A stretch of DNA of 64,000 bases from Pedobacter steynii (GCF_001721645.1 NZ_CP017141.1:4960001-5024000); one strand, 5' to 3'. Positions 45,357-55,119 are shown, numbered from the stretch's first letter. The notes: generated from the sequence alone by a model not told the origin. Made by a program: numbers and translations.

Positions 45357-46244
45357 TTATTTTTTATCAGTGACTACCCATTGCAAACCCTTGATAAAGG
45401 TTGGCAGCTGTGTATCCATATGGTCAAGATTTGAAAAAATATCGCTTTTGAATTGTACCCTGGAGTGCTTTCCCGAATCAAATACACCCGACAGATCTAG
45501 AGTGAGTTCCTTTAATCCCCTGCTGCCAGGCTCATCCTGACTGTCTTCCATGCCGCCATAAGTAACATATACCCTGAGGTTGGGATTGGTGTCTGAAGAT
45601 AAGGAGAGTTTTTTAAATTTATCCGCCAGAAAATACTTGTTGTAATGCAACGAGGGGCTGGCAGCAATAAAGCCCTGTATACCTGTTCTTTCTCCTTCCA
45701 GCGTTCGCAACAAGGCAAAAGTGGTAAAATAGCCGCCCAGAGAATGGCCCATCAAAACCCGTTTTGAACTGTTGCTGTGATAGTTCTTGTCAATATAAGG
45801 GATCAGTTCCCTAGCTATGAATGATAAGAATTTAGGAGCACCTCCGCTTGTACTCATTTCATATTCAGGTATGGCTACAGGATAGGTATCGTCTCTGGTT
45901 CTCAGTGAATCCATGGTTGAAAAATCTTTGTATCCGATGCCAACAAGAATAACATGAGGAGAAAGTCCCACCTCTGAATACTTTCGGAGGGTAGTCGCCA
46001 TAATGTCAAAATAAAGGTTCCCGTCCAGCAGGTAGACCACTGGGTATTTTTTGTCTTCTCTAGCTCTATAGCCTGTCGGCAGACTAATGCTGACGGTAAA
46101 GGAATCAGCAACAGATTTCGAGTATAAATGCTCAATAACCGGTCTTGCATCCTGGGCGGTGGTTGACTCTTTCTCAGGTATTCTTGAGCAACTGATTACG
46201 GTCGAGATGCCAGCAAATAGTAGCGCTAATTTTCTCATTGTCAT
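45357..46244 (-). CDS. Alpha/beta-hydrolase esterase (PF00756-type), lipoprotein
   Basis: This 295-residue protein has a lipobox-like STVISC near residue 19. It matches the putative esterase/enterochelin esterase family: SLPTGYRAREDKKYPVVYLL, then the nucleophile elbow GHSLGGYFT, with downstream DEPGSRG and the C-terminal His in NLDHMDTQLP. It probably cleaves esters, possibly of siderophores, at the cell surface or in the periplasm. It lies 122 bp after the DJ-1 fusion gene on the same strand; a link to the TonB receptor locus upstream on the map is possible but not shown. Confidence 0.88.
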   Translation of the reverse strand: MTMRKLALLFAGISTVISCSRIPEKESTTAQDARPVIEHLYSKSVADSFTVSISLPTGYRAREDKKYPVVYLLDGNLYFDIMATTLRKYSEVGLSPHVILVGIGYKDFSTMDSLRTRDDTYPVAIPEYEMSTSGGAPKFLSFIARELIPYIDKNYHSNSSKRVLMGHSLGGYFTTFALLRTLEGERTGIQGFIAASPSLHYNKYFLADKFKKLSLSSDTNPNLRVYVTYGGMEDSQDEPGSRGLKELTLDLSGVFDSGKHSRVQFKSDIFSNLDHMDTQLPTFIKGLQWVVTDKK

Positions 46245-46366
46245 TATTTAATTTATACTAAAGTAAAACTTAAGAAAAAGATTATTAGATATTTAACATT
46301 TATTAACTGGTTAATAGATAAACCCGGCAGAACAGCTCTTTATAGAGATTGCAGCAGATTGGCAAT

Positions 46367-48781
46367 CTATGGATTCTTAATATCTATTTTTTCAAAAAAC
46401 AGGTTTTTAGTCCTATCCGAAACTATATAAAACCCTGTAATGTTTTTTTGTTTGTCACGAGCAAACCTAATACTGCCAAAACTCCTGGCGCTACTTAAGA
46501 ATAGGTCAGTCTGGATAGGAGTGAAGCTAATTACGGGTTGATTTTTATTGCTTGTAAATAAGCCTTTTTCATTTTGAGACAATGAGTATATTATCTTTAA
46601 TGCACTGTTATAGAAGGTACCCCTAAACTCATTTAAAGCAGTAGCAGCGTGTTTGATAGGATTGTAGCCTTCGTATATATACTCATCGCTTTCACCGGAA
46701 GTGTAAATCATTTTCATGGTATCTTCTTCTTTTCGAAATTTCACCATGATCACATCATCGCCGTTAACCATCATTTGAAATTTATTTTCTGATACTGGTA
46801 CCAGAAGGCTCTCGTTATTGCTGTCTAAAGATTGGTAGCGTAATGTATCATTTTTCACATAAATCCTACGGGCCGCTACGTGTTCATTGTCCCAATAATG
46901 GCCACTGTATGTTTCTAATTGTTGACGTGTTAATTTTATGGTTTTAAGCTTATTGAAATCAATATTTGCGGGTGCAGGAAATATATCCCCCAGCACTTCG
47001 ACAGCCATATTCATGGCAAGACCACCATTGTATCTATTGTTGTTGCCAATAACAAATGAAGTGACATTTTGATGTGGAAATATGAAAATATTACTGGCAT
47101 AACCACCATCTAACCCATAAGTCCAGATTTTTGGAACACCTCGTTCCGCATGCTGATATTGTTGTCCGTATAGCAATCTTCCTGCAGTAGGGGTATAGGT
47201 TGTCGTGCCATCATTTAAAGTAACAGGCGAAGTCAGTTTTTCAATTAGTTTTTTACTGCCTATTTGGGGGTTCTCAAAATTGAGATACCAACGACTTAAA
47301 TCCGCTACAGAAGTATAAAGATTAGTAGTTCCAATAATGGAATAGTTGATAGGATTATTCTTTAACCCGTTTTTTTCAACTTGATAGGAGACAGCCACAT
47401 TAGGGATGATCAGTTGATTGTCATCATAAAACAAAGTATTGGTCATGCCCAGGGGTTGAAAAATATGTTGCTGAGAAAAGGCTGCCAGGGTTTGCCCGGT
47501 AACTTGTTTTACTACTTCGGTCAATAAAATGAGTCCTGATGCGGTCTGAGAAAATTTTGTACCCGGTATGTGATCCAATTTCTTTTGTTGAAAGATTAAA
47601 TCCAACGCATCTTGCTGTGTAAAAACATCGTTATCTCTCCAGCCTGCAATTTCTTTTAAGGCTAAAAAATCAGCCAATCCACTCGATTGGCTTAACAAAT
47701 GTTTGATGGTTATTGGATATCCAAAATCAGGTAATTGTGGGATGTATTTATGAACATCATCAGATAGAGACAGTTTCCCCTGTTCCTCAAGCAGTAAAAT
47801 TGCAAAGGCTGTAAATTGCTTTGACATCGCACCTATTTGGAATTTGGTGTCTGTGGTGATGTCTGATTGATGATGAACATCAGCCGTTCCAAATCCTTTC
47901 AGGTAGACAATTTTGCCGTTCTTTAACAACCCTGCCGCCACGCCCGGTTTATACGGCGCATTGTTCCAGTCGGAGAATACCTTATCCAAATTCTTAAAGG
48001 GGTTGTTCCGTATGTGGGGGGTATTGGCTCCAATAAGTGCTATAATATCATGAGCCATTTTTGATGCAGAACTAGGGTCCTGTCCGGTTACAAATCTACC
48101 ATCAACAATAGTAAAACCGTCCCAGCCTTTATCAGAATACACAAAGTTGCCTCCATTGCTTTTTATGGCCTCGTCAATTACAAAAGGAAATGTTTTGTAA
48201 TATTCGGCTTCCTTTCTCTCAAACTTGTTTGGAAACCCTGTTATCTTTTTGCCATTATACAGTGATTTTCCAGCATCATCTTTTAGGTAGACTAACCCTG
48301 CCGTGCCATGACAAATGGCGGCAACTACTCCGTCCTGGTTATAAATTTTCCTTGCGATGTTCTGAATAGTTTGATCTTCTGCCACACCAAACATGGCTGC
48401 TCCGCCACCGGTATAAAAAATTACACTATAATCGTCTGTCCTGATATCTGATGGTTTTAATGTATGTTGCAATTTGTCCATAAAAAATGCATCATAAAGA
48501 TGTTTTTTCTGAATACTATCAGATGAATTGATATAGCCAATTGGAATTGCCCCGCCCTTCGGACTGATAAAATCGACTGTCAGCCCTGCTTTTACAAATA
48601 GATGATAAGGAGCGACGATCTCCTCAAAGTGGTTCGCGGCAGTAATTTTACTGTTCCCATAAAACTCTTGATTGGATGTGACAAACAAGATCTTTTTTTG
48701 CGCATAAGCATGTGTAAGCAATGAGCTGAATAAAATGCCCATAATAATTACCTGATAAAATTTAGATGTCGATCTATACAT
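46367..48781 (-). CDS. Secreted DJ-1/PfpI domain fused to a degenerate beta-lactamase-fold (PBP4-type) domain
   Basis: This 804-residue protein has a signal peptide (ending THAYAQ, about residue 28). Residues 30-250 are a DJ-1/PfpI (class I glutamine amidotransferase-like) domain with nucleophile C157 in AICHGTAG. Residues 260-600 have the serine beta-lactamase/PBP fold of S12 proteins (AAGLLKNGKIVYLKGFGTAD and IKHLLSQSSGLADF). The SxxK motif is A318-M-S-K321, so the catalytic Ser is replaced by Ala. The YxN position reads Q412-T-A and the HxG motif reads D558-G-G. The C-terminal 200 residues form a beta-rich DUF3471-like tail. It likely retains DJ-1 chemistry (hydrolase or glyoxalase-like) and uses the second domain for binding. 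It has its own promoter-like element. Confidence 0.9.
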   Translation of the reverse strand: MYRSTSKFYQVIIMGILFSSLLTHAYAQKKILFVTSNQEFYGNSKITAANHFEEIVAPYHLFVKAGLTVDFISPKGGAIPIGYINSSDSIQKKHLYDAFFMDKLQHTLKPSDIRTDDYSVIFYTGGGAAMFGVAEDQTIQNIARKIYNQDGVVAAICHGTAGLVYLKDDAGKSLYNGKKITGFPNKFERKEAEYYKTFPFVIDEAIKSNGGNFVYSDKGWDGFTIVDGRFVTGQDPSSASKMAHDIIALIGANTPHIRNNPFKNLDKVFSDWNNAPYKPGVAAGLLKNGKIVYLKGFGTADVHHQSDITTDTKFQIGAMSKQFTAFAILLLEEQGKLSLSDDVHKYIPQLPDFGYPITIKHLLSQSSGLADFLALKEIAGWRDNDVFTQQDALDLIFQQKKLDHIPGTKFSQTASGLILLTEVVKQVTGQTLAAFSQQHIFQPLGMTNTLFYDDNQLIIPNVAVSYQVEKNGLKNNPINYSIIGTTNLYTSVADLSRWYLNFENPQIGSKKLIEKLTSPVTLNDGTTTYTPTAGRLLYGQQYQHAERGVPKIWTYGLDGGYASNIFIFPHQNVTSFVIGNNNRYNGGLAMNMAVEVLGDIFPAPANIDFNKLKTIKLTRQQLETYSGHYWDNEHVAARRIYVKNDTLRYQSLDSNNESLLVPVSENKFQMMVNGDDVIMVKFRKEEDTMKMIYTSGESDEYIYEGYNPIKHAATALNEFRGTFYNSALKIIYSLSQNEKGLFTSNKNQPVISFTPIQTDLFLSSARSFGSIRFARDKQKNITGFYIVSDRTKNLFFEKIDIKNP

Positions 48782-48798
48782 AAGTGTTTTTTTGATTA

Positions 48799-48806
48799 CA
48801 AATGTA
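48799..48806 (-). promoter_or_regulatory. -7 promoter element of the DJ-1 fusion gene
   Basis: On the minus strand TACATTTG matches TAnnTTTG, 17 bp before the ATG at 48781, separating this gene transcriptionally from the AraC gene upstream. Confidence 0.55.
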
Positions 48807-48870
48807 GAGTGACATCCGGCCTCCAGGGGCTTGGTTTGTAAACTGGGAGTACGGTATTATAGATTCGAAC

Positions 48871-49903
48871 TCATTTTGAGTGTGATTTTTGATATTCGGC
48901 GGGAGTGAAGCCAGTTGTTTTTTTAAATGCAGTAAAGAAGGTCGATTTAGAGTTAAAACCACTATCATAGCCTAAACTTTCGATGGTATAGTTTTTTTTC
49001 GGTTTCTAATAACCTTTTTGCTTTTTCAATTCTATATTCTTTAACAAGACTGGAGAAAGATTTACCTAAAATCTCATTTACATATTGTGATAATAGATGC
49101 TTTGTTACTTTCAATTCTTTTGCGGCTTCTTCAAGTGTGAAATTTGGATTAAGAAATAGTTCTTTTTCCATAATGATGGATAGTTTTTGCTCAATGACAT
49201 CAAGCGTTTTCTGATCGATTTCTTTGTTTTTATATTTCTCTTTTTCCTGAAAAAAGGCGGACTCTTTACTGTTTTTAAAAACTAAAAGTAAGACAATGAT
49301 GTACAAGATAAATGTAAATGACAAGGCTCCGGCTATATAAGATGTGTAAGCTGAGGTAGTATATGCCAACCATATAAGTGTAACCCCTAAATGAATGCTA
49401 ATTAACCATACCTCTATTTTGCGTAAACTTTCTTTCTCTCTGATTTTTTGAATAACCGGTAGAAGGTATTTTATGGACAAAATGATATAAATGCCCCACT
49501 GGGCAGATATTGCTGACAGAACCCATCTACTCCAAATTGTACGGTGTTCAACATAAGGATAAAAATATCCTAAAATGGTGATTACGGCCATATAAGGTAT
49601 GACATGTTTTGCCCAATTTGGCTTTTCCTCTTCTGTGTATGATTTCAGGTATAAAAAAAGAAATGGACCAATCAGAACACAGGCAGAAATCCCAACCTGA
49701 ATAAAAGCATTGGATAAATGTGGATTGAAATAGAAAAATACTGATTTAATAATTCTGATGCTAAGAACCAGCAGTAGCAAGGATAAAAAGTAGTTTGTGA
49801 AAATTTTCTTTTTAGCATTTATGGCAAAATATAATGAAAGTAAGAAACCATTAAAAGCTCCCAGGGCGCTAAAAAAGAAGAGCAATTGGTTTGTCTCCAT
49901 CAT
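48871..49903 (-). pseudogene. AraC-family regulator with membrane domain, frameshifted in a poly-A run
   Basis: The first frame (49903-48965, 312 residues) has about seven membrane helices (residues 5-215), then an AraC HTH (LFLNPNFTLEEAAKELKVTK, LLSQYVNEILGKSFSSLVKE) and ends abnormally in LYHRKFRL. A run of eight T (48992-48999, A on the coding strand) lies at the break. Removing one base restores [20 protein letters not shown] and [16 protein letters not shown], the standard second HTH and end, with a stop at 48871-48873. The whole protein would be about 344 residues. It is either truly inactivated or an assembly/phase-variation artefact. It is divergent from nothing and precedes the DJ-1 fusion gene, which it may regulate. 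Confidence 0.85.
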
Positions 49904-50139
49904 TTGTATTATTCTATTAAATCATTTTTATGATCTCTGGCCATGGTTAGGCTTTTATCATCTGTTAAAACAAATAAAGCAATTCTGCATGCTGTCTATT
50001 AAAAATCTTAAGCTAATTTAATACTATTTCCTGGTAACATATTATTGGTGCTGAAATATAACAGGGATAGTTTATTGAAAAGATTTTAACAAAACAGGAG
50101 TCCGAATTTTTAAAATATTGTCGTGGCCACGTAGTATGA

Positions 50140-50946
50140 TCAAATCAGCGATGGTGCTTTACCGAATTTTTGTTTGAACGAACGTGAAAAATGAGGCAGG
50201 CTTTCGAAGCCGAGATCTAAATAAATGGCCGATGGCTTTTGATGTTTCTGCTCGATCAGATGCTTTGCCGCTTTAAGGCGTTGATCTAACAGCCATTGAC
50301 GGGGAGGTGTGCCAAACGTTTTTGCAAAATCGCGTTTAAAGCCTGCGAGGCTGCGTCCAGTGAGCCGGGCAAATCTTTCAACCGGAACGTTAAAATGAAA
50401 ATTGGCCATCATAAACCGCTCCAGGTCAATTTTATGAGGTTCTGCAAAATCGAATAAGTATGACCTCAATTGTGGCAGGCTATGTAATAATAGTTTAACG
50501 CCTTCTTTGACTTTGAGGATGCCCATATCTTCTGTGAGCGTCCCTACCGGGGAGTGTGCATAGGGAATAATGGATTGAAAATAGCCGAGAAGAAATGGAT
50601 CGGTCGGAATGGGCACGTTAGATGGACCGAGATATTTAGGACCGGTGTCGATCTGTTCTTCCAGCGCTATTTTGCGTAACAGATCTTCCTGAAGGCAAAT
50701 AACAATGCTTTCATAACCCTGGCCGTGAAGAGGGGTTTTAGTCAGCGTACCCAGCTGATTTTTACCTACCAGCAGCATTTCGCCTGCTTTGAGCTCCAGG
50801 CGCTGGTCGGCCGTTTCTAAATGAAGTTGGCCGGAAACCATCAATACCAGCGTATGATGGTTCCAGAAGCATACTTTATCTTTCCGTTCTGCGGAGAGAT
50901 AGGAATAGAAGATCACACCGGGAAGTATTTCAGCTGGGTTGGTCAT
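50140..50946 (-). CDS. AraC-family transcriptional regulator
   Basis: This 268-residue protein has an N-terminal cupin-like AraC ligand domain (WNHHTLVLMVSGQLHLETAD). Two C-terminal HTH units follow (VPVERFARLTGRSLAGFKRD and KPSAIYLDLGFESLPHFSRS), typical of exsA-like AraC regulators. Its ATG directly follows the TAA of the aldo/keto reductase gene, so the two are co-translated. It probably activates that operon in response to a small molecule. Confidence 0.95.
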   Translation of the reverse strand: MTNPAEILPGVIFYSYLSAERKDKVCFWNHHTLVLMVSGQLHLETADQRLELKAGEMLLVGKNQLGTLTKTPLHGQGYESIVICLQEDLLRKIALEEQIDTGPKYLGPSNVPIPTDPFLLGYFQSIIPYAHSPVGTLTEDMGILKVKEGVKLLLHSLPQLRSYLFDFAEPHKIDLERFMMANFHFNVPVERFARLTGRSLAGFKRDFAKTFGTPPRQWLLDQRLKAAKHLIEQKHQKPSAIYLDLGFESLPHFSRSFKQKFGKAPSLI

Positions 50947-51918
50947 TTATCTCTGTAAGTAAGTGCCGCCTAAGATGGCGCCCGATGCAAAAGTAGTATT
51001 TAATAATTCCATTTCAGACATCGTAAATTCAATGCCCATGGCAGCGATATTTTCCGGTAACCTTGAACGGCGGCTCATGCTCACTAACGGCATCATATGT
51101 TCGCCTTGCGCATTTACCCAGGCGATGGCAATTTGTGTAGGTGTAAGCTGTTTATCTTTCGCCAGGGCTTTTAATACCTCCACTTTTTCCAGGTTTTTAA
51201 CAAGGTTATCACCCTGAAAGCGCGAGAAGTGCAGGTGATAATCATCACTTGAAAGCGGCGCTTTCATGTCGCCTGTTAACAGACCTTCAGCGGTGTTGGC
51301 AAAGGCGGCTACTGCGATACCCATTTCTTTAGCTGCCGGCAATAAATCGCTTTCTATCTGTCTGTCTGCGAGTGAATAGCCGATTTCCAATGCGCTTATC
51401 GGATGAATCCGGTTTGCTTCACGCAGTTGATCGGCCGTGATCTCAGAAACACCAATGTAGCGTACCTTACCTTCTTTGATCAGATCGGCTACGGTACCTA
51501 TGATATCTTCTACAGGTACGCTGTCGTCCATCCGGCAGGGCTGGTACAAGTCTATGGTGTCAATGCCTAAACGGATAAGCGAATAATTGATGAAATTCTT
51601 AATAGCCACAGGGCGCAGATCCAGGCCCAGCCATTGGCCGTTATGAAAAAGACCACCAAACTTAACGCTGATGAAAGCATCGTCTCTGCGGCCTTTAATG
51701 GCTTTACCGACTAGCAGTTCATTGTGTCCTGCACCATAAAAATCACCGGTATTTAAAAAATTGATGCCACTGTCAAGTGCAGACTGTATGGTAGCTATAC
51801 TTTCGGTTTCACCTGGCGTTGGACCTCCCCATACGGAAGACATGCGCATACAGCCCAAACCAAGTTTGGACACGAGTGGGCCGTTTTGGCCTAATTGAAT
51901 TTTTTTGATCGTTGTCAT
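50947..51918 (-). CDS. Aldo/keto reductase
   Basis: This 323-residue (beta/alpha)8 barrel has the AKR motifs LGLGCMRMS and NTGDFYGAGHNELLVGKAIK. Tyr61 and Lys86 (SVKFGG) of the catalytic tetrad are present. The usual Asp is Asn56 and the usual His is Cys128 (LYQPCRMD); a subfamily with NTGDFYG and QPxRxD is common in bacteria, so these changes are probably subfamily features. The NADPH-binding C-terminal segment is MPLVSMSRRSRLPENIAAMG. It is the first gene of a two-gene operon with an AraC regulator. Confidence 0.93.
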   Translation of the reverse strand: MTTIKKIQLGQNGPLVSKLGLGCMRMSSVWGGPTPGETESIATIQSALDSGINFLNTGDFYGAGHNELLVGKAIKGRRDDAFISVKFGGLFHNGQWLGLDLRPVAIKNFINYSLIRLGIDTIDLYQPCRMDDSVPVEDIIGTVADLIKEGKVRYIGVSEITADQLREANRIHPISALEIGYSLADRQIESDLLPAAKEMGIAVAAFANTAEGLLTGDMKAPLSSDDYHLHFSRFQGDNLVKNLEKVEVLKALAKDKQLTPTQIAIAWVNAQGEHMMPLVSMSRRSRLPENIAAMGIEFTMSEMELLNTTFASGAILGGTYLQR

Positions 51919-52016
51919 GATACAAAGATCAGCGTTCGATCATTATTGAGCTTATCTATACGGCTCAAATTAATTATCCCGGTAGCCCATGAATACAGTA
52001 AAGACGACAGATTGGT

Positions 52017-52604
52017 TTATTGCTTTTCCCAGGAACCTTTTTCGTCAAGAATTTTTAAATAGCTGTTATATGGCTCATTAATATAGTAAAGCTGATACAG
52101 CTGATCAGTTAGCACTGTGAGAAAGGTAAAGAAAATCGAAAATTCTTCTTCTGAGTTGTAAAGCCCGCCCCACTCATTCAACACCCAATTTAACGTTTTT
52201 CCATCCCGGGTGGTGATCGAAAATTCCAGATAAGGAGTGTCAACATCTGTTTTTTTGTAATAGTCCTGCTGCAGTCCCCCAAATAGAGCCATTTGCCATA
52301 TAGGAACCCGAATGGAGTGTATTTCCGAAAACAAAACAGAACCAAAATATAAGCTGGTAAAGCCTTCTTTACTTACTGAGATAATTTCTGTTGACTTCCT
52401 TTCGGAGGCCACTTTAAACAACTGGTAAATGGCCACTAACGTTAAAGGTAAGAAGATCAGCAATAGCCAGGGTGGGAAAAGTGGGTGTGAATTTTCCATT
52501 AAACCAGTGGTTGTTAATGTAATAGTTAGTAACGTGGTAAAAAACCAAAACAGAATAGTCGAGGTTTTTTTGCCATTATTAAAACGGAAGCGATAGGTAT
52601 TCAT
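52017..52604 (-). CDS. Hypothetical membrane protein
   Basis: This 195-residue protein has two predicted membrane helices (about residues 16-36, TILFWFFTTLLTITLTTTGL, and 42-64, FPPWLLLIFLPLTLVAIYQL). A cytoplasmic or periplasmic domain follows, with mixed strands (EFSITTRDGKTLNWVLNEWG). The short helical hairpin plus PH-like domain is reminiscent of small bacterial PH-domain-like membrane proteins, but this is not certain. It stands alone. Confidence 0.65.
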   Translation of the reverse strand: MNTYRFRFNNGKKTSTILFWFFTTLLTITLTTTGLMENSHPLFPPWLLLIFLPLTLVAIYQLFKVASERKSTEIISVSKEGFTSLYFGSVLFSEIHSIRVPIWQMALFGGLQQDYYKKTDVDTPYLEFSITTRDGKTLNWVLNEWGGLYNSEEEFSIFFTFLTVLTDQLYQLYYINEPYNSYLKILDEKGSWEKQ

Positions 52605-52726
52605 AATTAAGTACGATCTCTACAATCCAGATTGTTTGGGGGTTTTTAATAGTAAATCTAATTATTATTTGCCCGACTTAAATCTTTTTCATAAGGAAAA
52701 TAATCATTAGATAGGTCGAAAGGTTA

Positions 52727-53425
52727 CTAGCAAATCAGAAGCAGGCGGTATTCGCCTTCATTTTCTATAGGTGCCCGATGAACACAGGGTAAAACTTTTT
52801 GTTCAGGATGATCTACAGCTAATCTCCAAAGATGACCTAATCCTAAATTTATTGGCTGCGCATTGGGTTTAGGTTGATAATGCAGATCAAAATAATATTC
52901 CTGCAAAAAGGTTTCAAATTCCGCTTCTGAACCCTTATGTAACTTTTTGAGCTTTTCCCGAATTTCAGGAATCAATATTTTTTGTTCAACCTGACTATTG
53001 GGTAAGATATCACTTGCCGCACCATAATAGGTACATAGAAATGTATCCGTTCCAATTGTTGAACGATCTACGTGATAAGAATATACATCGGTTGAAATGA
53101 AATCTAACTCCTCATCCCGTTCGTAACTTTTAAGTAAATTGAGTGAAGGCGATGCTCCAAGATCAGCTAATAACTGTAAATCACTTAAGAGGGTTTCCCT
53201 TGCCATATCACCTTTTTCTGATAACTGAAGCGCTAAAAGGTCTTTAATGGAAACTTCAGTAATCTTCTCTTTTAAGTGAAGTTTAGACACGATTTCTTTA
53301 AAATCTCCAACTAAATTTCTGGACCAGCAAATCGCATTCATAGCCCCTTGAAAATTGGTATTCACAAGGTCAGAAAAAGTAAAAACCGTTCCAGTTTGAT
53401 TGTCGTCAGAAAATTTATCTTTCAT
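52727..53425 (-). CDS. DUF1826-family protein
   Basis: This 232-residue cytoplasmic protein fits DUF1826: AICWSRNLVGDFKEIVSKLH near the N-terminus, the core DVYSYHVDRSTIGTDTFLCT with YYGAASDILPNSQ, and the C-terminal CVHRAPIENEGEYRLLLIC. DUF1826 proteins resemble iron- or zinc-linked small enzymes of unknown activity, with the HxDR and VHRxP motifs as likely ligand residues. No neighbour helps define the role. Confidence 0.75.
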   Translation of the reverse strand: MKDKFSDDNQTGTVFTFSDLVNTNFQGAMNAICWSRNLVGDFKEIVSKLHLKEKITEVSIKDLLALQLSEKGDMARETLLSDLQLLADLGASPSLNLLKSYERDEELDFISTDVYSYHVDRSTIGTDTFLCTYYGAASDILPNSQVEQKILIPEIREKLKKLHKGSEAEFETFLQEYYFDLHYQPKPNAQPINLGLGHLWRLAVDHPEQKVLPCVHRAPIENEGEYRLLLIC

Positions 53426-53740
53426 ATTTTAGAATAATAGCTTAATTCTTTGCAAGAATAAGGAATAGGTTCGTAGATCATGCTAAGATCAAATTTGTTT
53501 TTATTTTGGTATAATTTGTACCTTGTGTGTACCGCCTAAATAAAATTTCGTTTTAAACCTCTATCCTGTGTTCTTGAGTTAATTCCTAATTGTTTATTAG
53601 ATCATGTTCTTTGTCACTCATTTTTAGCACCTGCGAAGTTACTGGTTTGTCAAAACGTAAAAGAACTTTCGCAGCATAACCGCGTTGTTATTAATTCCAC
53701 GTTCCGTAGTACATTTTACCTTGACCCAATCCTTGTTGAT

Positions 53741-53878
53741 ATGCAAAATTTAGATATGACAACAAGACCACAATTTATCAAAACAAAAGACGGTGAAATT
53801 TATCAAAAATCATCGTTAACTCCTGATTTCGAATTTTATACTGATGATAGATGGTTTAATGATGTTTTCATAAACTAG
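53741..53878 (+). CDS. Small ORF of unknown function
   Basis: ATG 53741 to TAG 53876-53878 encodes 45 residues (MQNLDMTTRPQFIKTKDGEI, then YQKSSLTPDFEFYTDDRWFN). The composition is protein-like, but there is no recognised family. The remaining parts of 53426-54075 are AT-rich with no other supportable gene. Confidence 0.3.
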   Translation: MQNLDMTTRPQFIKTKDGEIYQKSSLTPDFEFYTDDRWFNDVFIN

Positions 53879-54075
53879 ACACTGTACTTGAAAAAAAGTG
53901 GCGCTAGACAAATGAGAATATGAAGTACAATATTGCATGTATTTTGGAGAATGCTAATTGCAACGACGAGCTGATGCCTTAGATATTTTAAATTCGATTA
54001 CGTGATATTTTCAAAAAAGAATATTAAAAATATATCTAGCTTAGATATTTCGTTATTTTTTTCATAGGAACGCGA

Positions 54076-54091
54076 TATGTTTGTATTTTTG
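54076..54091 (+). promoter_or_regulatory. Two overlapping-phase -7 elements
   Basis: TATGTTTG (54076-54083) and TATTTTTG (54084-54091) are back-to-back TAnnTTTG matches, 21-36 bp before the lipoprotein ATG at 54112. A TTG inside the second one is not a likely start. Confidence 0.55.
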
Positions 54092-54111
54092 TGCAAAATA
54101 TTATTCAAATT

Positions 54112-55119
54112 ATGAAAAAACTATTATTGTCATTAATTACGTTAAGTTTGCTTAGCTGCTCTAAGGATGGATTTGAAATCCAAAACGAAGAAACCCAAAC
54201 TAAAAAGAATCAATTAATGTATGGCTTTGTAAACACCCCTACGGTATCAGATTCTAATAAAGTTTGGCAGGTCGGTACAAATCCCTGGACTATTTATGGC
54301 TTTTACAGTAGCCATACGAAGAAGCATATGTATTCAAATTCGCCATTACCATCCGAGCTCCCACGTACCCAACCTGGGCAGTATTATAATTTTCTGGAGC
54401 GAACTTTAGGTGCTGCTGATGATAAAGTAACCGGAAAAGGAAATATGATTACAGCCTGGTTTAATATCAACAACGAAGATTTAGTGTTAACGACCAATCC
54501 TAATGAATTTAACGGACAACCTGGCTGGAAAAAAGATCGTGATCTTGGCAAAAGTTTTTTGGGTAGCGAAGAAGGAAGTTTCCCTATTTACAGATATTAT
54601 AGAAATTCTACCAGTTCTCACTTTTATACAAGAGACAAAAATGAATTAGGGGATGGAAATTCTGGCTTTGTGTATGAAGGGGTTGCTTTTTACCTTAAGG
54701 AATCAGGTCCATGGGAATTTAGGATACAAGACGGCACTTTTTATAAAGATATTAATACAGGATATTATTATATCGTAATGGAAAGCCAGTTAAGAATTTT
54801 AGAATCCTTAGAAATGATAAGGAGAGTATTTGATTTTAGACCTGATACAAGATACGGACTTCCTGGACATCCAATTATAGAATTGGACATACAAACAATT
54901 AAGGGAACTAGAGGGCCCGCCATATCTGCAAATGCTTACCTTACCCAGGATGTTAATACTGGAATGAGGTATTTTAATAATCCTCAAAATGGGAGAGGAA
55001 ATTTGAAAATTATACCAAATGATGTAGTTTTTAGTAGGTACAATTTTCATAAGGATAATGTTCAAAAAGTAACCGGCACGAATAATTCCAGATTACAAGA
55101 ACTTAAAATTACATATTAG
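54112..55119 (+). CDS. Lipoprotein with DUF5648-like repeats
   Basis: The ATG at 54112 gives 335 residues with a lipobox SLLSC (MKKLLLSLITLSLLSC). Two units resemble the DUF5648 beta-propeller-like repeat: YGFYSSHTKKHMYSNSPLPS near the N-terminus and the clearer IYRYYRNSTSSHFYTRDKNE followed by FVYEGVAFYL. The C-terminal part is unassigned. DUF5648 domains occur in secreted, often cell-wall- or carbohydrate-associated proteins. The gene stands alone with its own promoter and a strong terminator, and its lower GC content suggests acquisition. Confidence 0.7.
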   Translation: MKKLLLSLITLSLLSCSKDGFEIQNEETQTKKNQLMYGFVNTPTVSDSNKVWQVGTNPWTIYGFYSSHTKKHMYSNSPLPSELPRTQPGQYYNFLERTLGAADDKVTGKGNMITAWFNINNEDLVLTTNPNEFNGQPGWKKDRDLGKSFLGSEEGSFPIYRYYRNSTSSHFYTRDKNELGDGNSGFVYEGVAFYLKESGPWEFRIQDGTFYKDINTGYYYIVMESQLRILESLEMIRRVFDFRPDTRYGLPGHPIIELDIQTIKGTRGPAISANAYLTQDVNTGMRYFNNPQNGRGNLKIIPNDVVFSRYNFHKDNVQKVTGTNNSRLQELKITY

